In this document: positions 1 to 12,467 of the stretch, in pieces
Layout of the letters: every line of letters starts with the position of its first letter
How positions within the stretch are numbered: position 1 is the stretch's first letter
Assembly: GCF_023343835.1 (NCBI RefSeq)
Contig: NC_064438.1
Span: 11,637,077-11,701,076, forward strand
DNA length: 64,000 nucleotides
Reading direction: 5' to 3'
From: Lagopus muta
Taxonomy: Eukaryota > Chordata > Aves > Galliformes > Phasianidae
Translations under genes and position numbers: made by a program
The notes under the pieces: generated by a model
Database searches by the model: none
Seen by the model: only the letters and a program-made list of their open reading frames with translations
What the model was told of the DNA's origin: nothing

Positions 1-50
1 ACCCTCGGGGCGGTGGAGGGAGGAGGGGGGCGGGGGACGCGGGCACCCAC

Positions 51-127
51 CGGAGCGGATCATGTGTCCCGAGTTGACGGGCTCCCCGGTGCGCGGGTGC
101 AGCCAGGTGGTGCTGCGGCTCAGGTCG
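51..127 (-). CDS. PLEKHA7: PLEKHA7 coding exon 2
   Basis: 77 bases between an acceptor CCCCCGCAG (AG at 128-129) and a donor GTGGGT (GT at 49-50). It reads on in phase from exon 1 to give DDLSRSTTWLHPRTGEP and then VNSGHMIRS, the second half of WW domain 1 with its second Trp and Pro. The donor leaves one base for the next exon, outside the window. The intron separating it from exon 1 (128-221) is only 94 bp. Confidence 0.92.
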
Positions 128-304
128 CTGCGGGGGAGAGGCGGAAACGCGCACCTGTTAGCGGCGGGAAGCGGGCGGGCGCGCGGCCACCCCCCCGCCC
201 CTTCTCCCGCCGCCCCCTTACTCGATGAAGAAGACGCGACCGTCCCTGCAGACGCCGTAGGACCAGTGCTCAGGTAGCGCGTCCCGCCCCGCCGCCGCCG
301 CCAT
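51..304 (-). CDS. PLEKHA7: PLEKHA7, first two coding exons (5' partial gene; remainder left of window)
   Basis: Pleckstrin-homology-domain family A member 7, an adherens-junction scaffold that binds p120-catenin and links junctions to microtubule minus ends (family knowledge). The joined exons encode about 53 residues: a start MAAAAGRDALPEHWSYGV, then GRVFFI, then STTWLHPRTGEPVNSGHMIR. This matches the N-terminus of PLEKHA7 rather than PLEKHA5 (MAAA..GRD, LPEHWSYGVCRDG). Two conserved Trp (in EHWSYG and TTWLHP) and the closing Pro identify WW domain 1. The ATG at 302-304 has a strong Kozak context (A at -3, G at +4). The second WW, PH and coiled-coil regions are off the left edge. RPS13 and PIK3C2A, its neighbours in other vertebrates, follow on the same strand. 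Identification is firm; the transcript start is not visible. Confidence 0.93.
222..304 (-). CDS. PLEKHA7: PLEKHA7 coding exon 1 (CDS part)
   Basis: 83 coding bases from ATG 302-304 to a canonical donor GTAAGG at 216-221. It encodes 27 residues plus two bases of an Asp codon completed by the next exon. It carries the N-terminal strands of WW domain 1, with the first Trp in EHWSYG. The frame stays open upstream of this ATG for 113 more codons in GC-rich DNA, so a longer N-terminus cannot be excluded, but the homologous start is here. Confidence 0.92.
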
Positions 305-751
305 GTTCGCCGTGCGCGCGGCCGGCCGGCCGGCCGGGGAGGGGGTGTGCGGGCGGCCGGCGCTCGGCGCCCAGTGCCCGGCTCTGCTCTGCAGCGCCAC
401 CCCCGGAGCGGGCGGGGGGCGACGCCTCTCGGCCTCAGGAGGCGGGCGGCGGGCCCGGGAGCCGGAGGCGGCAGCGGTCCTTTGTCCGCCGGCGGGAGAG
501 GCGGCATCCCCGCGGGCGGCCGTGGCTGCGGCGCGTCCCGCCCCGCGCTGCCTCCCGGCGCTCGCCAGAAGGCGGCGGGACGGGAAGGGCGGGTGTGGGC
601 TTCGCGCTGCGTCCCGGGATGCAGCCCGCCGATGGAAAAGCACGAGGGGGGAAAAGGCCGTAAGAGCTTAAAGCCTTGGGGAGGCTGTCAGCTCTCCAGC
701 ACAACGGCAGCTCCTGTCGGTCATGCAGCCGGCACACCGGGCACCGCCATG

Positions 752-789
752 GATGGGATGGGATGGGATGGGATGGGATGGGATGGGAT
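752..789. repeat. Pentanucleotide microsatellite (GATGG)n
   Basis: About seven perfect copies of a GATGG/ATGGG unit lie just distal to the PLEKHA7 CpG island. The array looks uninterrupted and so is likely to vary in length between individuals. Confidence 0.9.
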
Positions 790-3610
790 CCTCTGCCCCT
801 TTAGCCACTTCTGGAGAGGATAATACGGTTCTAGGCCAGGTGGTTCAGAATGTGCAGTACTATGAGACGCAATGCAGGATACACACCAGACAATGGTTTG
901 ATTGCATGTGAGGATGCGTGGGCTCAAATTCTACCTTGGAAGAGATTTTATGAAAGTCTGTCAGAGTCCCACAGCTGCAGAACTGCTTCTAACTTCGACA
1001 GAACAACAACCTTGATGTTACATCATCATGATGCTTATCCTCAACATTTCCCTCTTCCAACAATTCAGTTTGGTTTATCCTCCACGATGAAGGAGCCTTC
1101 CAACCCTTTGCCTTACATCAGAATTTCATTCAAAACTTGTAAGCCCAAAACTTCTGTGCTGCTTTTCTTTGAAACATTATCATTTTTGAGGCTCTCTGGC
1201 AATGCTGAGATGAGAAGCAAGTTATCACATAACAAAGTACCCGCAGTAAGTTTGGTTCTCTTGCAACTACAGGAGTAAAACAAACACACGTTTCAGTAGT
1301 GTCGTTACATGTTAAATCTGCCCAGCAGAGCCTCCTGCTTTGAAAGATGAACTTAGTGCCATGGAGCACTCTCTCATGCATAAGCTCTTTAAATTTAGCT
1401 GGTAACTCCATCGTGCTTTGGCCACTAGACCACCAAATAGCGTGTGGCAAAGTGTTCCTAATGCTCATGTTACCTGAAGTATATATTTTTGTTTGCTTTG
1501 AACTTGGTTCCTGTGTCATTGATTTTCTTCAGTTCTCACAATGGAAGATCTGAACCTTCTGCAGGGTCAGCACAGGTTATAGACCAAATTTCTCAGGACC
1601 TGAAAACCTCAGAAGACAGAAATTCTGCAGCCTGTCTTGGAAACTTGTTCCTATGTTCTTGTGGTGAAAACGCTTTCCCTTGTATCAAATGAGAAACTGC
1701 CCTGTTTTAATTTATGATCCTTGCCATATAACCAAATTTTGAGTTGATGCATTATTGTAGGCATATGTTGCAGGTACTTACATTTCCTAATTTCAGATAT
1801 AGTGTTTAAAAGCCATGTTGTGTTATAGAAACTTGAGAGTTCTAATATAAATTTAAGATCAAAATGAGAATGTAATCTAAATTTAGGCATTTACAACCTA
1901 ACTTTTGCTGGCCTCATCATCGGGAGGCAGGTTTGTGATTTAGAGCAGTGGAGCAAGAATACCTCCAGGCATCATTCAGTAAGAAGATTACCAAATTCTT
2001 CTGATTTTTTTTCCCCCTGCATATAGCTAACGCTCAAGCTCTGGTTCTAGTCCTCCCTGGCTGATCTCAGACACATTCATTTTCTGTTGCATCTCATTCA
2101 TTCCTCTCATGGGGCACTACCTGATATAAGCTATGTGGGGTTAAATTGGAGTTCCAGGCCATAATAGCAGGAACTTGGCTAAAAGAAGTGAAATATGCTG
2201 TTCAACAAATGAAGGGTCTAATAAAAGCTAAGAGTTTCCAGGCTTCCTTTGTTGATAATGGGGTAACTGAAAGAGATCTGTTAAGGTCCCTGAATATTAC
2301 TGCATGTTTGAACCCACATTTGACAGCTTTATCTGAATGCATTCCTAGAGTTACTTGCTCTGTCTGCAATCCCAGGAAGCACTGTTTTGTGTATATAACT
2401 TCCATTAAGTTTTTTTCTGCCTCGAGAGTGACATACTTTAAAACATACACTAAAATCTGTATGCAGACCTTGCTATTTCCAGAATAAAATCAAACAATAG
2501 AATACAAGCATCCTTTCTATCTCATTTCTTTCTTTTCAGCCCTTTTCCTTACAATCCAGCTTTATTGATCATCCTTTCAGTGCCAATATCCCAATCTAGT
2601 TTATGTTCTTGCCCACTTTTACATTATTCCCCTCTGCCCCCATTCAGGTCAACATGTTTCCCTGCTCTTTTCAACCCTTCATAACCTATAACTTCTCAAC
2701 CAAAGATGCAATAGGAATCTGGAAATAACACTGGAAACACTATGTAAGAATCTCCAACCAACAAATCTGAAAGCATGATTAAGTCACAATCATATCCAGT
2801 GTCTAGGAAGTTACAGAATCACAGCTGGATTTCATGCTGCTGTGTACTTTAATGATCTATTTCCCATTCTTCTGAGAATTGAATATAATTGAATTTGATG
2901 GTCTCAGAGGTCAAAAGCTGCTGCTGTTACGGGAAACTCCAGTACACAGAAAAGCCTACTGGGAATGACTTTTTTTAAAGGACAAGCACAACCTATAAAA
3001 GGTGAGAGGCCAAAGGTGGAGCATTTGAAAAGCAGTGAGTCTGAATAAATAAATCTTGATTAAGAAAACTCTTAAGCTATAGTAGTAAAATGTGCAGTGT
3101 GCCTTTCAGCATGATTTGTGAGCTCTGCTCAGCACAGCTGAGAATTAAAATGACAAAAAGTTTCATAGTGAGACAGATTAATTTGCAAAGGCCATTTTGG
3201 AGCCATTTGCCCAATTCTTTTTCTCATTACGTTCAGAGGTTGTGCAACTGAATTGTTCTTCAAGACTGTGCAGTGAGATACCCATCCAGCAGTGACAAGT
3301 GCTTAAGAGACCAGAAATCAAAACACAGTCTTACGGGCACAAGTATATGTTAATCACACAATAGGGAAACATGACAGATCTCAGAGAATTAAGGGAAATG
3401 TGTCTTCCAGGAAAAATCTCTGATGCTGTTTTGCCAAAACTGCAATGCTGTTTCAACTGAAAAAGGAATTTCACTGAGGAACAGCTATGGTTTTTCATTC
3501 AAATTAAGGAAATTTCAGTTTTCACTACTGAACTTTCAAAAGTGGAATGGGAAAAAATCATCTCAGGTAACAACACTAATAATCCCCAAATAGTACAATA
3601 ACAGATTTGC

Positions 3611-3661
3611 CTGTGCACTACATGATTGCCAGGGGTCCCTTCCAGCCCCTATGACTGTAAG
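3611..3661 (+). mobile_element. CR1 LINE 3'-tail remnant
   Basis: The stretch GGTCCCTTCCAGCCCCTATG resembles the conserved 3' end of avian CR1 elements (GGTCCCTTCCAxCC...ATGATTCTATG) in sense orientation. The rest of the element is not recognisable, so this is an old truncated copy or a chance match. Confidence 0.45.
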
Positions 3662-6600
3662 TTTAGAAAAAATAAGATTTTTAGAGCTTGATTCTCTTGC
3701 AGTAGATTAAGAGGTTTCCCTAAATTTCCCTGGGACTAGTGTCAGCCAAAAGAGAGAAATATATCTCATATAGAAAGATTAAACAATATCAAATCTATTA
3801 TTGAGGGAATTCCAGCGATGGGAAAAAGAATTATTCATATTCCTGGGCAATGGAAAGAATATAAACAAATTCAAACTGTAAGCACAATTCCTCCGAGGAC
3901 ATTATGGAGCATGGCAGATACTGTGCGAGAGTATTATTCAGGCTCACCCTATCACTGTGCTGCATGGTCTGACTGATGACTGCACAGGAGGATCAGCTGA
4001 GGCTGTAACGCTGCAAGCAAGACAGATGGGAAAATGACATTGAGAAGGCAACGCTCGTGCTGCATAACAAATCCACGCTTCTCCTTCCAAAACGTGCTGA
4101 AGTCTCCAAGGACTAAGAAAAATGGTAATTGTACTCAGTTAAAAGGTTTTCTATTGCAAAGCACTGTTAGTATTTAGAATTGTGCTAAAAGCACCTTTGT
4201 GGAATCCAGGAGGTGTCTTCAAAACAATTTTACCTGTTTGTGTTTCCTGTACAAGTCTCCTTCATTTGTAAAGACATCCAGCTGATTTACTTTTTAGATG
4301 CTAATGTTTGAATATATCCAATTATCTCACTTACCTGAATATCCCATGGCTCAGAAGATTTATATTTCAGGAACCAAGCTGAGCTTGTCCCCTAAAATGC
4401 ACAAAAATGCATCTGAAAGCAAAAATGAATGAATACATTTCCTAATGACTCTGCCAATTTACAATTTCCCGTCACACCAGCTTTTATGATTACTATATTT
4501 AACACACTTTTATCAGTTCTCCTCTTCATTTTCTCTCTATTTCATTTCCTAAAGTCCCAATAATTCACATACCTCGTGCCCGAAATTCTTGAACCAAAAT
4601 ATATTTGGTAATCAATAATTAAACTAAAGAAGAAACAGTCACAATTTTGTCATCGTACACATAGTTCCAAAATAACATCAGTGACTGTAGTGATCTGACT
4701 GCTCAGTGTTCAACTTATTTGTAGAAGAGAAAAATGCATGAAGAATGCAGAAGAGCAATTGCATGCCAAAGTACAGAGTCATTCACAGTAATGTAAGCAA
4801 GGCTTTTATAAGGATGAGTCGAGGGTCTTTCTCATATTCTTTTGGCAAAGGATGCTGTATGTCTGGCAACCCTGAGAAGCCCTCAGCTCAATATTTATAC
4901 ATCTGCGACTGTCAGCGTTTGGTTCATTTCAAAGCAGACACCTCAAGTGTGTCATCACACAGCCGTAGGCACTTGCGTGGGAAGAGGAGACGCTCTTGTA
5001 AGAAAAGGGACAAACTCAAAGTTAGATGTCTCTAGGTGACCTTCTGAGACTAACAGCTTACAGTTTTGAATCCTGCTGTCGAATTCACTGAGGTTTTCTC
5101 AATGACCAAGCAGTTCTCCCTCCTTCTTCCAATGTGTGGCACATCTCAGCCAAAGATTTTTCCCAGCTTCAAGCCCACTATTCTGCATAATCACTGATGG
5201 CTGATATTACCCTTTTCCAGCACCTCTGGCTACGGTCATTACCATATTTACCATCTTTGCAATTGCTACTGCACCCGGGGCAGCACAACATCACATACCA
5301 TCAGTACTCTTTGCTATGACATTTTTTCTAAAGTAAAGAGCACGAGCTCACTATCCAGTCTCCTCCTTGTCTGCATTAAAACACCCAAAATGCCTCCTTG
5401 GAGTCCCCTCGATAGCAATATCTGCACAAAACACCAGACAGGATTCAATTTTAGTGTCTTTTGCCCAGCCTTTCCTGAGGTGCTGTTTTCTCAGCAGGCT
5501 CATAACTCACCGAGGTTTCAGCCTTCTTTCAAACTGAGCTTTTGCCAGGCAAAGCAATCTCTTCCCACTGTTCCATTTTCAAAGACTCCTTTGCAAAAGA
5601 TTCTAAGATTCTGGTTACCTTCTGGCTCCAGGAGCAGGAGATTACTGAGGGCTGTCCAAGCTTCATTTTTCTTACAGTGCACATACCTCTTCACAGGTTT
5701 CCCAATATCCGACTTCTTTTCTATTTCTTCCAGCTTTCCATTACAAGCCTAGAAAACGTGACCTCTTGCCAATCCTCCGCATCTGTCTTTTCTCTTCCTG
5801 TGCTGGACTCAGGTCTGTCTGTGGTGTTCCAGTCTCCTGTTATGCACCTGTATCCCCTCTACCCCTGAGCTTCGATGGTTTGATACAATGATCAATCTGT
5901 TTCTAAAGATGAGGTGATAAAATAAAGCACCTGTATGTGAGCATGACACAGCCAGTAGCTATAGTAACAGAAAAGCATATTTTAAACAAAAATGAAACAA
6001 AAATAAAATCCAAGAGAGATTTCTCCTATTTTTTCCCTGCCCCCAAATACTGCAGGGTTCCATACATCTCCTCCCTTGCCCAAAAGAGGGTGAGACAGAA
6101 ATAAAACATTCTTTCACCTAGAAAAGGAGGAAAACGAATAAACAATCACACACAGCAAAACTAAAGAGAAAAGATGGTCTTCTCAGAAGAGAAAGGGAGA
6201 AAATAACACTGTAAGCTGCAAATCTGCTATAGATAAAAACGGCACTATCCCAGTTCTGCCTCAATTTCTGGTACAGATTCATCCACAGCAGCCTTGCAGG
6301 TGGAAAAATAATTTCCACCGTTCTCTCTTCGTCATTCTGTTCTCTTAATAATCTTCCCTCTCTGCAGTAAAGCAGTTTCAGGGCAGGAGTGCCCAAAGGC
6401 CTCACCCAGGACTCAGGCTGGTATCACTGCCTGCTGAAGCTCCCATATCCCAGGGGCAGAGTGGCTCTCAGGGCCACAGCACCTGGCATGGGGATGAGAA
6501 GGATGGCTGCATAGAGCGTCCCTGCATTGCTGGGCACATGCACAACCCACCTCTGCAACAGCTCTTCACTTCAGGCTTTGGGATGCAGATCCCCAGGGAG

Positions 6601-8053
6601 CCCCAGGAGGATTTGGGAGATTTGCAAGGGTTTGAGAGAGGACATTCTCCCAGCGTGGAGCTGCGCTGCCTGAAGACATCTGTTCACATACGGAAGCAGC
6701 AGGGATGTGTGCTGACGCTGGTGACCCAGCTCACATTGCACAAACCTGGGCTGCAGTCTCTGAGAATTCAGAATTGCACAGGTAACTTTTAAAACAGAAA
6801 GGCAATATGAGTTTTCTGCAAGCTCTTGGGAAGATCTCCTAAATCTTACCTGTCTGAGCCAAGGTATTAAAGAACAGATGCTTCTTTCAGCCTTCACATA
6901 TTCTTCATTCCTCTAGAGCCTATGTGGGTGGCCTTCCACAGAAAAGACCAAAATAGACTTGGTGCCTCAGCTTACTTTACAGGTCAGGAGGCTGCAAAAC
7001 ACTATTTGGCAGTTTCATGCATTTATACGTGTGTCACACCTTTTCATTCCCTCTTTTTAAAATACGCATGTGGAAATCAATAAGCAGTATAGGTTCATTT
7101 TGTTAAAAAAAAATGTTTCATTAACTCCTTAATTTCACACAAATTAAGAAAAGTAACGTTTTTCATTTACTGCAGCATCATCTTTCAACCAATTATTGTT
7201 TTTTATTCGATAGTCCCTTTGCTTAGGGACTAAGACTATTCCATATTGCTCTTGAATACATACAAATGTGTTACTGTTTTCAATAAAACCCACCTGAAAT
7301 AGATTTCCTTTTAATCACTGAAGTAACCTACCATGGAAATAAGGAGAAAGAATTATGCATTTCAGCCATTTATATTCTGGCAATTGGAATATTGTTATAC
7401 CTGATTCAGTTTTGTACTTCGACATCTTTCCATTGTTATTGATTAATGGGTAAAACTCTGTAAGTTTGTTATGAGACTGCTATAAATAACCTCTATTATT
7501 TAGATATATAATGGATGCAATCTTTGCAAATGATAAATTATATCCTGCTTTTTAATTACGCAATCCTCTGAAATTGAATTTAAATAGTAGATGAGCTGAT
7601 TAGGAAAAGAACAGAAGCAAAGCCGTTTCCAAAATGATACATTCAGGTTTCTGGCTCAACACTGCAGTTTTTCCACAGACTGTTTTGTAAAGCATCATCT
7701 TTCTCACTATCTTCCTAGGTCAGGGTAATCTGGATTTACATATTGATTCAGTTTCAACGATAATCATAACATGCAAATTTAATAAAAACCAACTCTAATT
7801 GTTCTTCAGAGACTCAGCAATAATCACTCTCCTACCATCCCAGTCAAGCAGTTGTCTTTCACATCTTCTGTTTTTCAAGCATAACAATTGTACATTTCTT
7901 TTGGGCACTGCACACTATGCAAATCAGTGTTTCATTCATTGAGATGTTGATGACTGCCTTAACAACAGATCACGTAGGGATCACACTTGATAAAATCGGA
8001 ACTGTGTTCTGTCAACAGTAATTATGTGGGTGTGCTGCTCATTTCCTGCCATA

Positions 8054-8069
8054 GTTGTCCCATGGCAAC
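8054..8069. promoter_or_regulatory. Possible RFX X-box-like inverted motif
   Basis: GTTGTCCCATGGCAAC reads on the opposite strand as GTTGCCATGGGACAAC, a near-palindrome resembling the RFX X-box (two GTTGCC-type half sites head to head). It sits deep in intergenic DNA about 7.7 kb upstream of PLEKHA7. Single motifs of this length occur by chance, so a function is only a guess. Confidence 0.3.
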
Positions 8070-10813
8070 AGTGTAAAAGCAGTACTAATTTTGAAAATAT
8101 GCAAATGAATCCTTACATGACACGTTTCTGACTCAGGTTAGGCAATGGCATGGTGAAAACAAAGCCTTTTGTGAGAAAACATCACAACTCTTCCATTACA
8201 TGCAAATCTGTGGGGGAGGTTCCAGCTCCCCAGTGGAGAGTGCAGCTCTGCTCTAGGAAGGGGAGCATGACCTGAGGCATTCCCAGAGACTGAGAATAAG
8301 CTAACGTGTTCACTTCAGGCCATCCTCATCACTTTCTTGTGAATTTCCCAAAAAGTGCCCCAGCTGAAGGTCATTGTTCCAATTAACCTTGCTTCTGAGG
8401 TTGTTGTTGCTGCTAAAGCAAATCAGATAAAAACATGTGAACAATTCTACTTTTTGTCACAGGCCCCCTCCTGGGGTGCAGAAAAACAGCGACTGTTACT
8501 GATAATATCATCAAATAAACTCTGATAAGAATTGAAGTACGGTGCATGGGAAATCAGCTTTATGATTTTCAGTTGTAGCTATATTGAGATCAAGAGAAGC
8601 AGATAGCCCACAGTCCATGTTGCAGTTACAGGATGAGGCAGGATGCTGCAAGCTTTGCTCACGTGCTCTGTGAACATCCAAGTTCTAGTGACCTGGTAGC
8701 AGGATCCAGCGCACATCCAGCTCCACTCACTCAAATTTCAGTTTCGGTGCCAAGAGTGCAGAAAGGGTACCATTCTGCCTATGTTTTTCTTAATATGACC
8801 ACCCTGACTGCACTTGTTTCCTTGAAGTTGATGCTAATGTAATGAGAAAAACCCAGCAACTAAATCAGCAGATCAAATTCAGGCTGGATGTTTAGGAGAA
8901 ACTGTTTAATAACCCACCATACGTCCCTGGAAGCATCTCTTCTTTTAGTTCTAACGTTCCAGGAAGGTCTGAAGAACAAACTTTAGCATTTGCCAAGTGT
9001 AAGACTTGCAGATTTTAAAATACATCTGTTAGAGCATCCAGTGCACAACTTTTTCTCACTAAGGGGAAGAAATGCAGGTCAAAATGAGACATATAATGGC
9101 TAGCTGTTTATTGGTATATTGACAGAAACCAATTTGCCTGGAATGTGGAGAGTGAGTCTTCTGCTAGTCACATATCAATTGTCTTTTGTATTGTCACGTG
9201 GACGTAAAGGAAATCGTGAGTGTTTGCTGTCAGCATCTGATTAACCACTGAATTGAAACCATAGTTTTGGAACAAAGAGCAATTTTATTTGATGCCAACT
9301 ATTGTCTGTAGCAGTGCCACAGAGCAGTTTCCATTAGAGGAGGATGAATTTGAATTCTGACAGGATGCAGGGATGCAGTGTTAACTTAAGCCACATGAAT
9401 ATTCATATAGGAAAGTGAAAATAGGTGTCAAGGACTTGCTGCACTTAAGTCCTTGGTTACATGAAAACTGTACACCATTTGACAAAACAACAGTGGTTCC
9501 TAATGATTACTTTCCCCATATAATTTATTCATCTATTCCAGACCAGTGTTTCGGGGCTTAATGACTATTTGTAAAGCTCTGGCTGAAATGCACTCTCTAA
9601 ATGCAAAACATTTACAATGAATGAAGTAGTGTAGATTACTGCTTCAAAAAGCCACCAAAGCTCATCAGCATGTGCATTGGACGGGTTCATTACTTCTCAG
9701 AGTAGGAAAGCCCTCTGCTAATGTCCTATCCAGTTAAATGGCTAAGTGTGCTTCCTTCCCAGTGAGTCCTCTCTGAAGTGAAGACAGAAAGAACAAGTGG
9801 TATAGAAACTTTGTCTCTTCTCTTATTTTCACTCCATTTCACCCTTATTTTTCACATACGGGGACAATGCTGTATTTACATCTCCAAGAATATCTGACAG
9901 AGTAAATAATAAGATTAAATAGCAAAATCACCTCCCTTTGGAAACAGCTCTTCTTCATTTCTAAAACATGACTGACATCTTACTGACATGGTCTGAAGCT
10001 CTCCTCTATACTTTGTAAGTTCAAATACTTTTATTACCATCAGTAACACTATGAAAAGTGCTGGAACACCAGGACAGTTGGGCACCTTCAGTCCATCTCT
10101 ACCAGTCCTACACGCTATTGAAGTCAGCTGTCATTCTTTCTCTCTCTCAGCTTTCTGAAATACACATCTGTGAAAGTACAGACCATACCACAGACTTCCG
10201 TCAGCAGAAGGAGCAAACAAGATGATCTCACATTTCCATGTGGGACCTGCATGCTGATGCAATTCTCTTGTCCATTGTTGCACTATCACTACATCTCTTA
10301 AAGATCCTGAATGTCTGTTTAACTAGTTCAATATTGGTTTGAGAAACTGAGATTTCAACAATGGTCATTCTCTCAAACTAATTTTTTTTCATTCTCTACA
10401 TGCAGTGATACTTAAATATTATTCCTAGTGATAAAAACTGATATAACAGTAATGATGATGATGAATAGCTCCATTAATTCTAAGGGCAGACTAATACTTC
10501 ATGAGAGGACATTTAGTATGGAAAAAGATAAATCAGGTACAATAAATACTACAGAATTAAGTATCTTTCTTCTCAAATTAACCATCTGTTTGCCAAGCAT
10601 TTTCATTTCTACATCATGGGAATTTCTGCTTTGGACAGTAAATGAGAACTCAGGAAAAGCAAAGCTTTGGCTATTAATGTCTTGTAACTTTTTGTCCGTT
10701 AACTCATCTTTCCCACTCCTGTAAAAAGATCCACAATTTGCAATTGCTCACGCTTTCCTCACACCTGGTTTCTAGTGCAGCTTGGGACACAAGAAAAGAT
10801 ACAAGAGAACTGT

Positions 10814-11015
10814 AGATTCATAGAATGGCCTGGGTTGAAAAGGACAACAAGGACCATCCAGTTCCAACCCCCTGCTATGTGCAGGGTTGCCAACCAGCAG
10901 ACCAGGCTGCCCAGAGCCACATCCAGCCTGGCCTTGAATGCCTCCAGGGATGGGGCATCCACAGCCTCCTTGGGCAACCTGTTCCAGTGCATCACCACCT
11001 TCCGTGTGAAAAAAA
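10814..11015 (-). mobile_element. CR1 LINE fragment (3' end, antisense to + strand)
   Basis: About 200 bp reading from CATAGAATGG...GGTTG, through CCAGTTCCAACCCCCTGC, to GGGCAACCTGTTCCAGTGCA, the signature reverse-complemented 3' end of avian CR1. The minus-strand frame over 10816-10998 contains HWNRLPKEAVDAPSLEAFKA, matching the C-terminus of CR1 ORF2 (reverse transcriptase protein). It is 5'-truncated, as most CR1 copies are, and not capable of retroposition. Confidence 0.95.
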
Positions 11016-11057
11016 GAGAAGTTTATATTTTGTTTATCTAGAGTAATGCACTAACAA

Positions 11058-11075
11058 CAATAAATAAATAAATAA
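11058..11075. repeat. (AATA)n short simple repeat
   Basis: Four AATA/TAAA units in tandem, about 45 bp beyond the CR1 fragment. They are at the 5' side of that element and so are not its own tail. Confidence 0.8.
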
Positions 11076-11959
11076 GGTTCTTGATAGTTCACGGCAGCAT
11101 CGTAGGCAAAGAACAATATAAAATATTGCTATGTTCTATTTATTAATTAGCTGACTTTAAAGTTCAATATAATTTTTCTTCATTAGCTGAGCATGGTAAG
11201 TAGATTGGCTAAAATAAGTACCGGTGGTCACTATGGAGACTGCTTTCCGCTGGGAAGTGGGAAAGAAAAGAAAAGCAAAGAGGAATAAATTGCCCAGGAG
11301 AAAGATCACCAGAATTCAACACGATGCCAGCTTCCTCAGAAGTATCGTATACACAGATGGTATTTATAGAAATCAACATGCAGCAGAAAGAGGCATTACG
11401 TTAATTAAAATGTATTGTAGCCTAAGATTACATGTAATTAAGTCCAGTTTTCTAGAAGGTTACGTCTAAAGATTTCCTCTTGCAGTCACTGTTTTTTGCA
11501 TTTGGACCAATAAAGATTTTGATTCTTGTTCTACTTGCAGAGTTACTTGCAAACACAAGTGCCAGCACCCTTTGTCTTTCTGAGTTCCATTTAAGGTTTT
11601 GCCCCAACGTGATTCTCTTTTTCTCAAGACAAAACAGCTGCACGTACGGCATCAGGAATTGTAATTAATTTTACATCAGTGCAAAATAGAAGCCACGCAT
11701 CCAGACAACTGGTATACTGCAGCTCTCCAAATACCCAGGATAAATGACTGCACACAGCCCAATACTGTCCCCAGTTGCAATACTGCTGCTTTACCACAGC
11801 TGTGACAAACACAATTTCTTGTGAATACTTAATGTTGAGTTACGCCGTGTAAACGCATATCAAGTACGAATGATGTTTTCAGAGACTCATGTATTCACAG
11901 CATTCTAGATGAAGGAAATGCAAATTACAAAATAATCAGCAGCAGTTGCAGGAAGGGGT
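11076..11959. other. Intergenic gap between CR1 copies
   Basis: No gene, RNA or repeat recognised. Short frames here have no domain features. The sequence is AT-rich and unremarkable. Confidence 0.55.
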
Positions 11960-12232
11960 TGTTCCTCTCTGTGCCGTGTGGCCTCACCTCGAGCACTGGA
12001 TGTAGTTTGGGCACCACAGCGCAAGAGGGATGTAAAACTACTGGGGAGTGTCCAAATGCAGGCAACAAAGATGGTGAAGGGTGTGGAGGGCAATACATAC
12101 AAGGAGCAGCTGAGGTCCCCTGGTTGGCTCAGCCCAGAGCAGAGGAGCTGAGGGGCAGTGCTGAGCTCTGCTCTGTGTGACAGCGACAGGGCCCGAGGGA
12201 ACGGCATGGAGCTGTGTCGGGAAGGGGCAGCC
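11960..12232 (+). mobile_element. CR1 LINE fragment (ORF2 3' region)
   Basis: In sense orientation the stretch contains blocks typical of the CR1 ORF2 C-terminal region: TGGCCTCACCTCGAGCACTG, then a ...GGCAACAAAGATGGTGAAGG block, then GAGCAGCTGAGG..., then CAGCGACAGGGCCCGAGGGA and ACGGCATGGAGCTGTGTC. No intact frame remains. It is lost upstream and downstream, so it is an internal fragment truncated at both ends. Confidence 0.9.
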
Positions 12233-12435
12233 AACATAGCTGCTTAAATAAAAGGCAATGATTTGGCATGAGCCTCTTCAGAATACACCTGCGTCTAACA
12301 CTGCGAGCAGAAGTAGCATGTAAAACACAGCACATTCCAACCGTACGTCTAAAATCCTTCTAATATTAATCACATTACTGACTTGAGAGATCAAACCAAA
12401 GGGAGTTAACCAATTAAACACAAGTAATCAGTACT

Positions 12436-12438
<3 letters not shown>

Positions 12439-12467
<29 letters not shown>
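12439..12467. repeat. Poly(A) run of 29 bases
   Basis: Uninterrupted A29 with no retroposed gene copy recognisable on its 5' side. It is treated as a mononucleotide repeat rather than as the tail of a processed pseudogene. Confidence 0.9.

Larger units (their letters stand above)
1..640. promoter_or_regulatory. CpG island / PLEKHA7 promoter region
   Basis: A very GC- and CpG-rich stretch covers the first two PLEKHA7 coding exons and about 340 bp upstream of the ATG. It drops sharply to AT-rich sequence after about 650. Such islands mark vertebrate promoters, and its position just 5' of the PLEKHA7 start fits. No TATA box is evident. The precise transcription start cannot be read from the sequence. 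Confidence 0.75.
790..10813. other. Intergenic stretch, no gene recognised
   Basis: About 10 kb of AT-rich single-copy-looking DNA. Open frames are all short (longest 142 codons at 850-1278), lack recognisable domains and are not flanked by convincing splice sites that would join them. I see only a short CR1-like tail near 3.6 kb and an RFX-like inverted motif at 8054-8069. Regulatory elements for PLEKHA7 could lie here, but none can be demonstrated. Confidence 0.6.

Noticed and set aside
4745-5035. 96-codon plus-strand frame with a basic C-terminus
   Set aside because: The Arg/Lys-rich end looked like a nuclear signal, but nothing else supports coding and it does not match a known protein.
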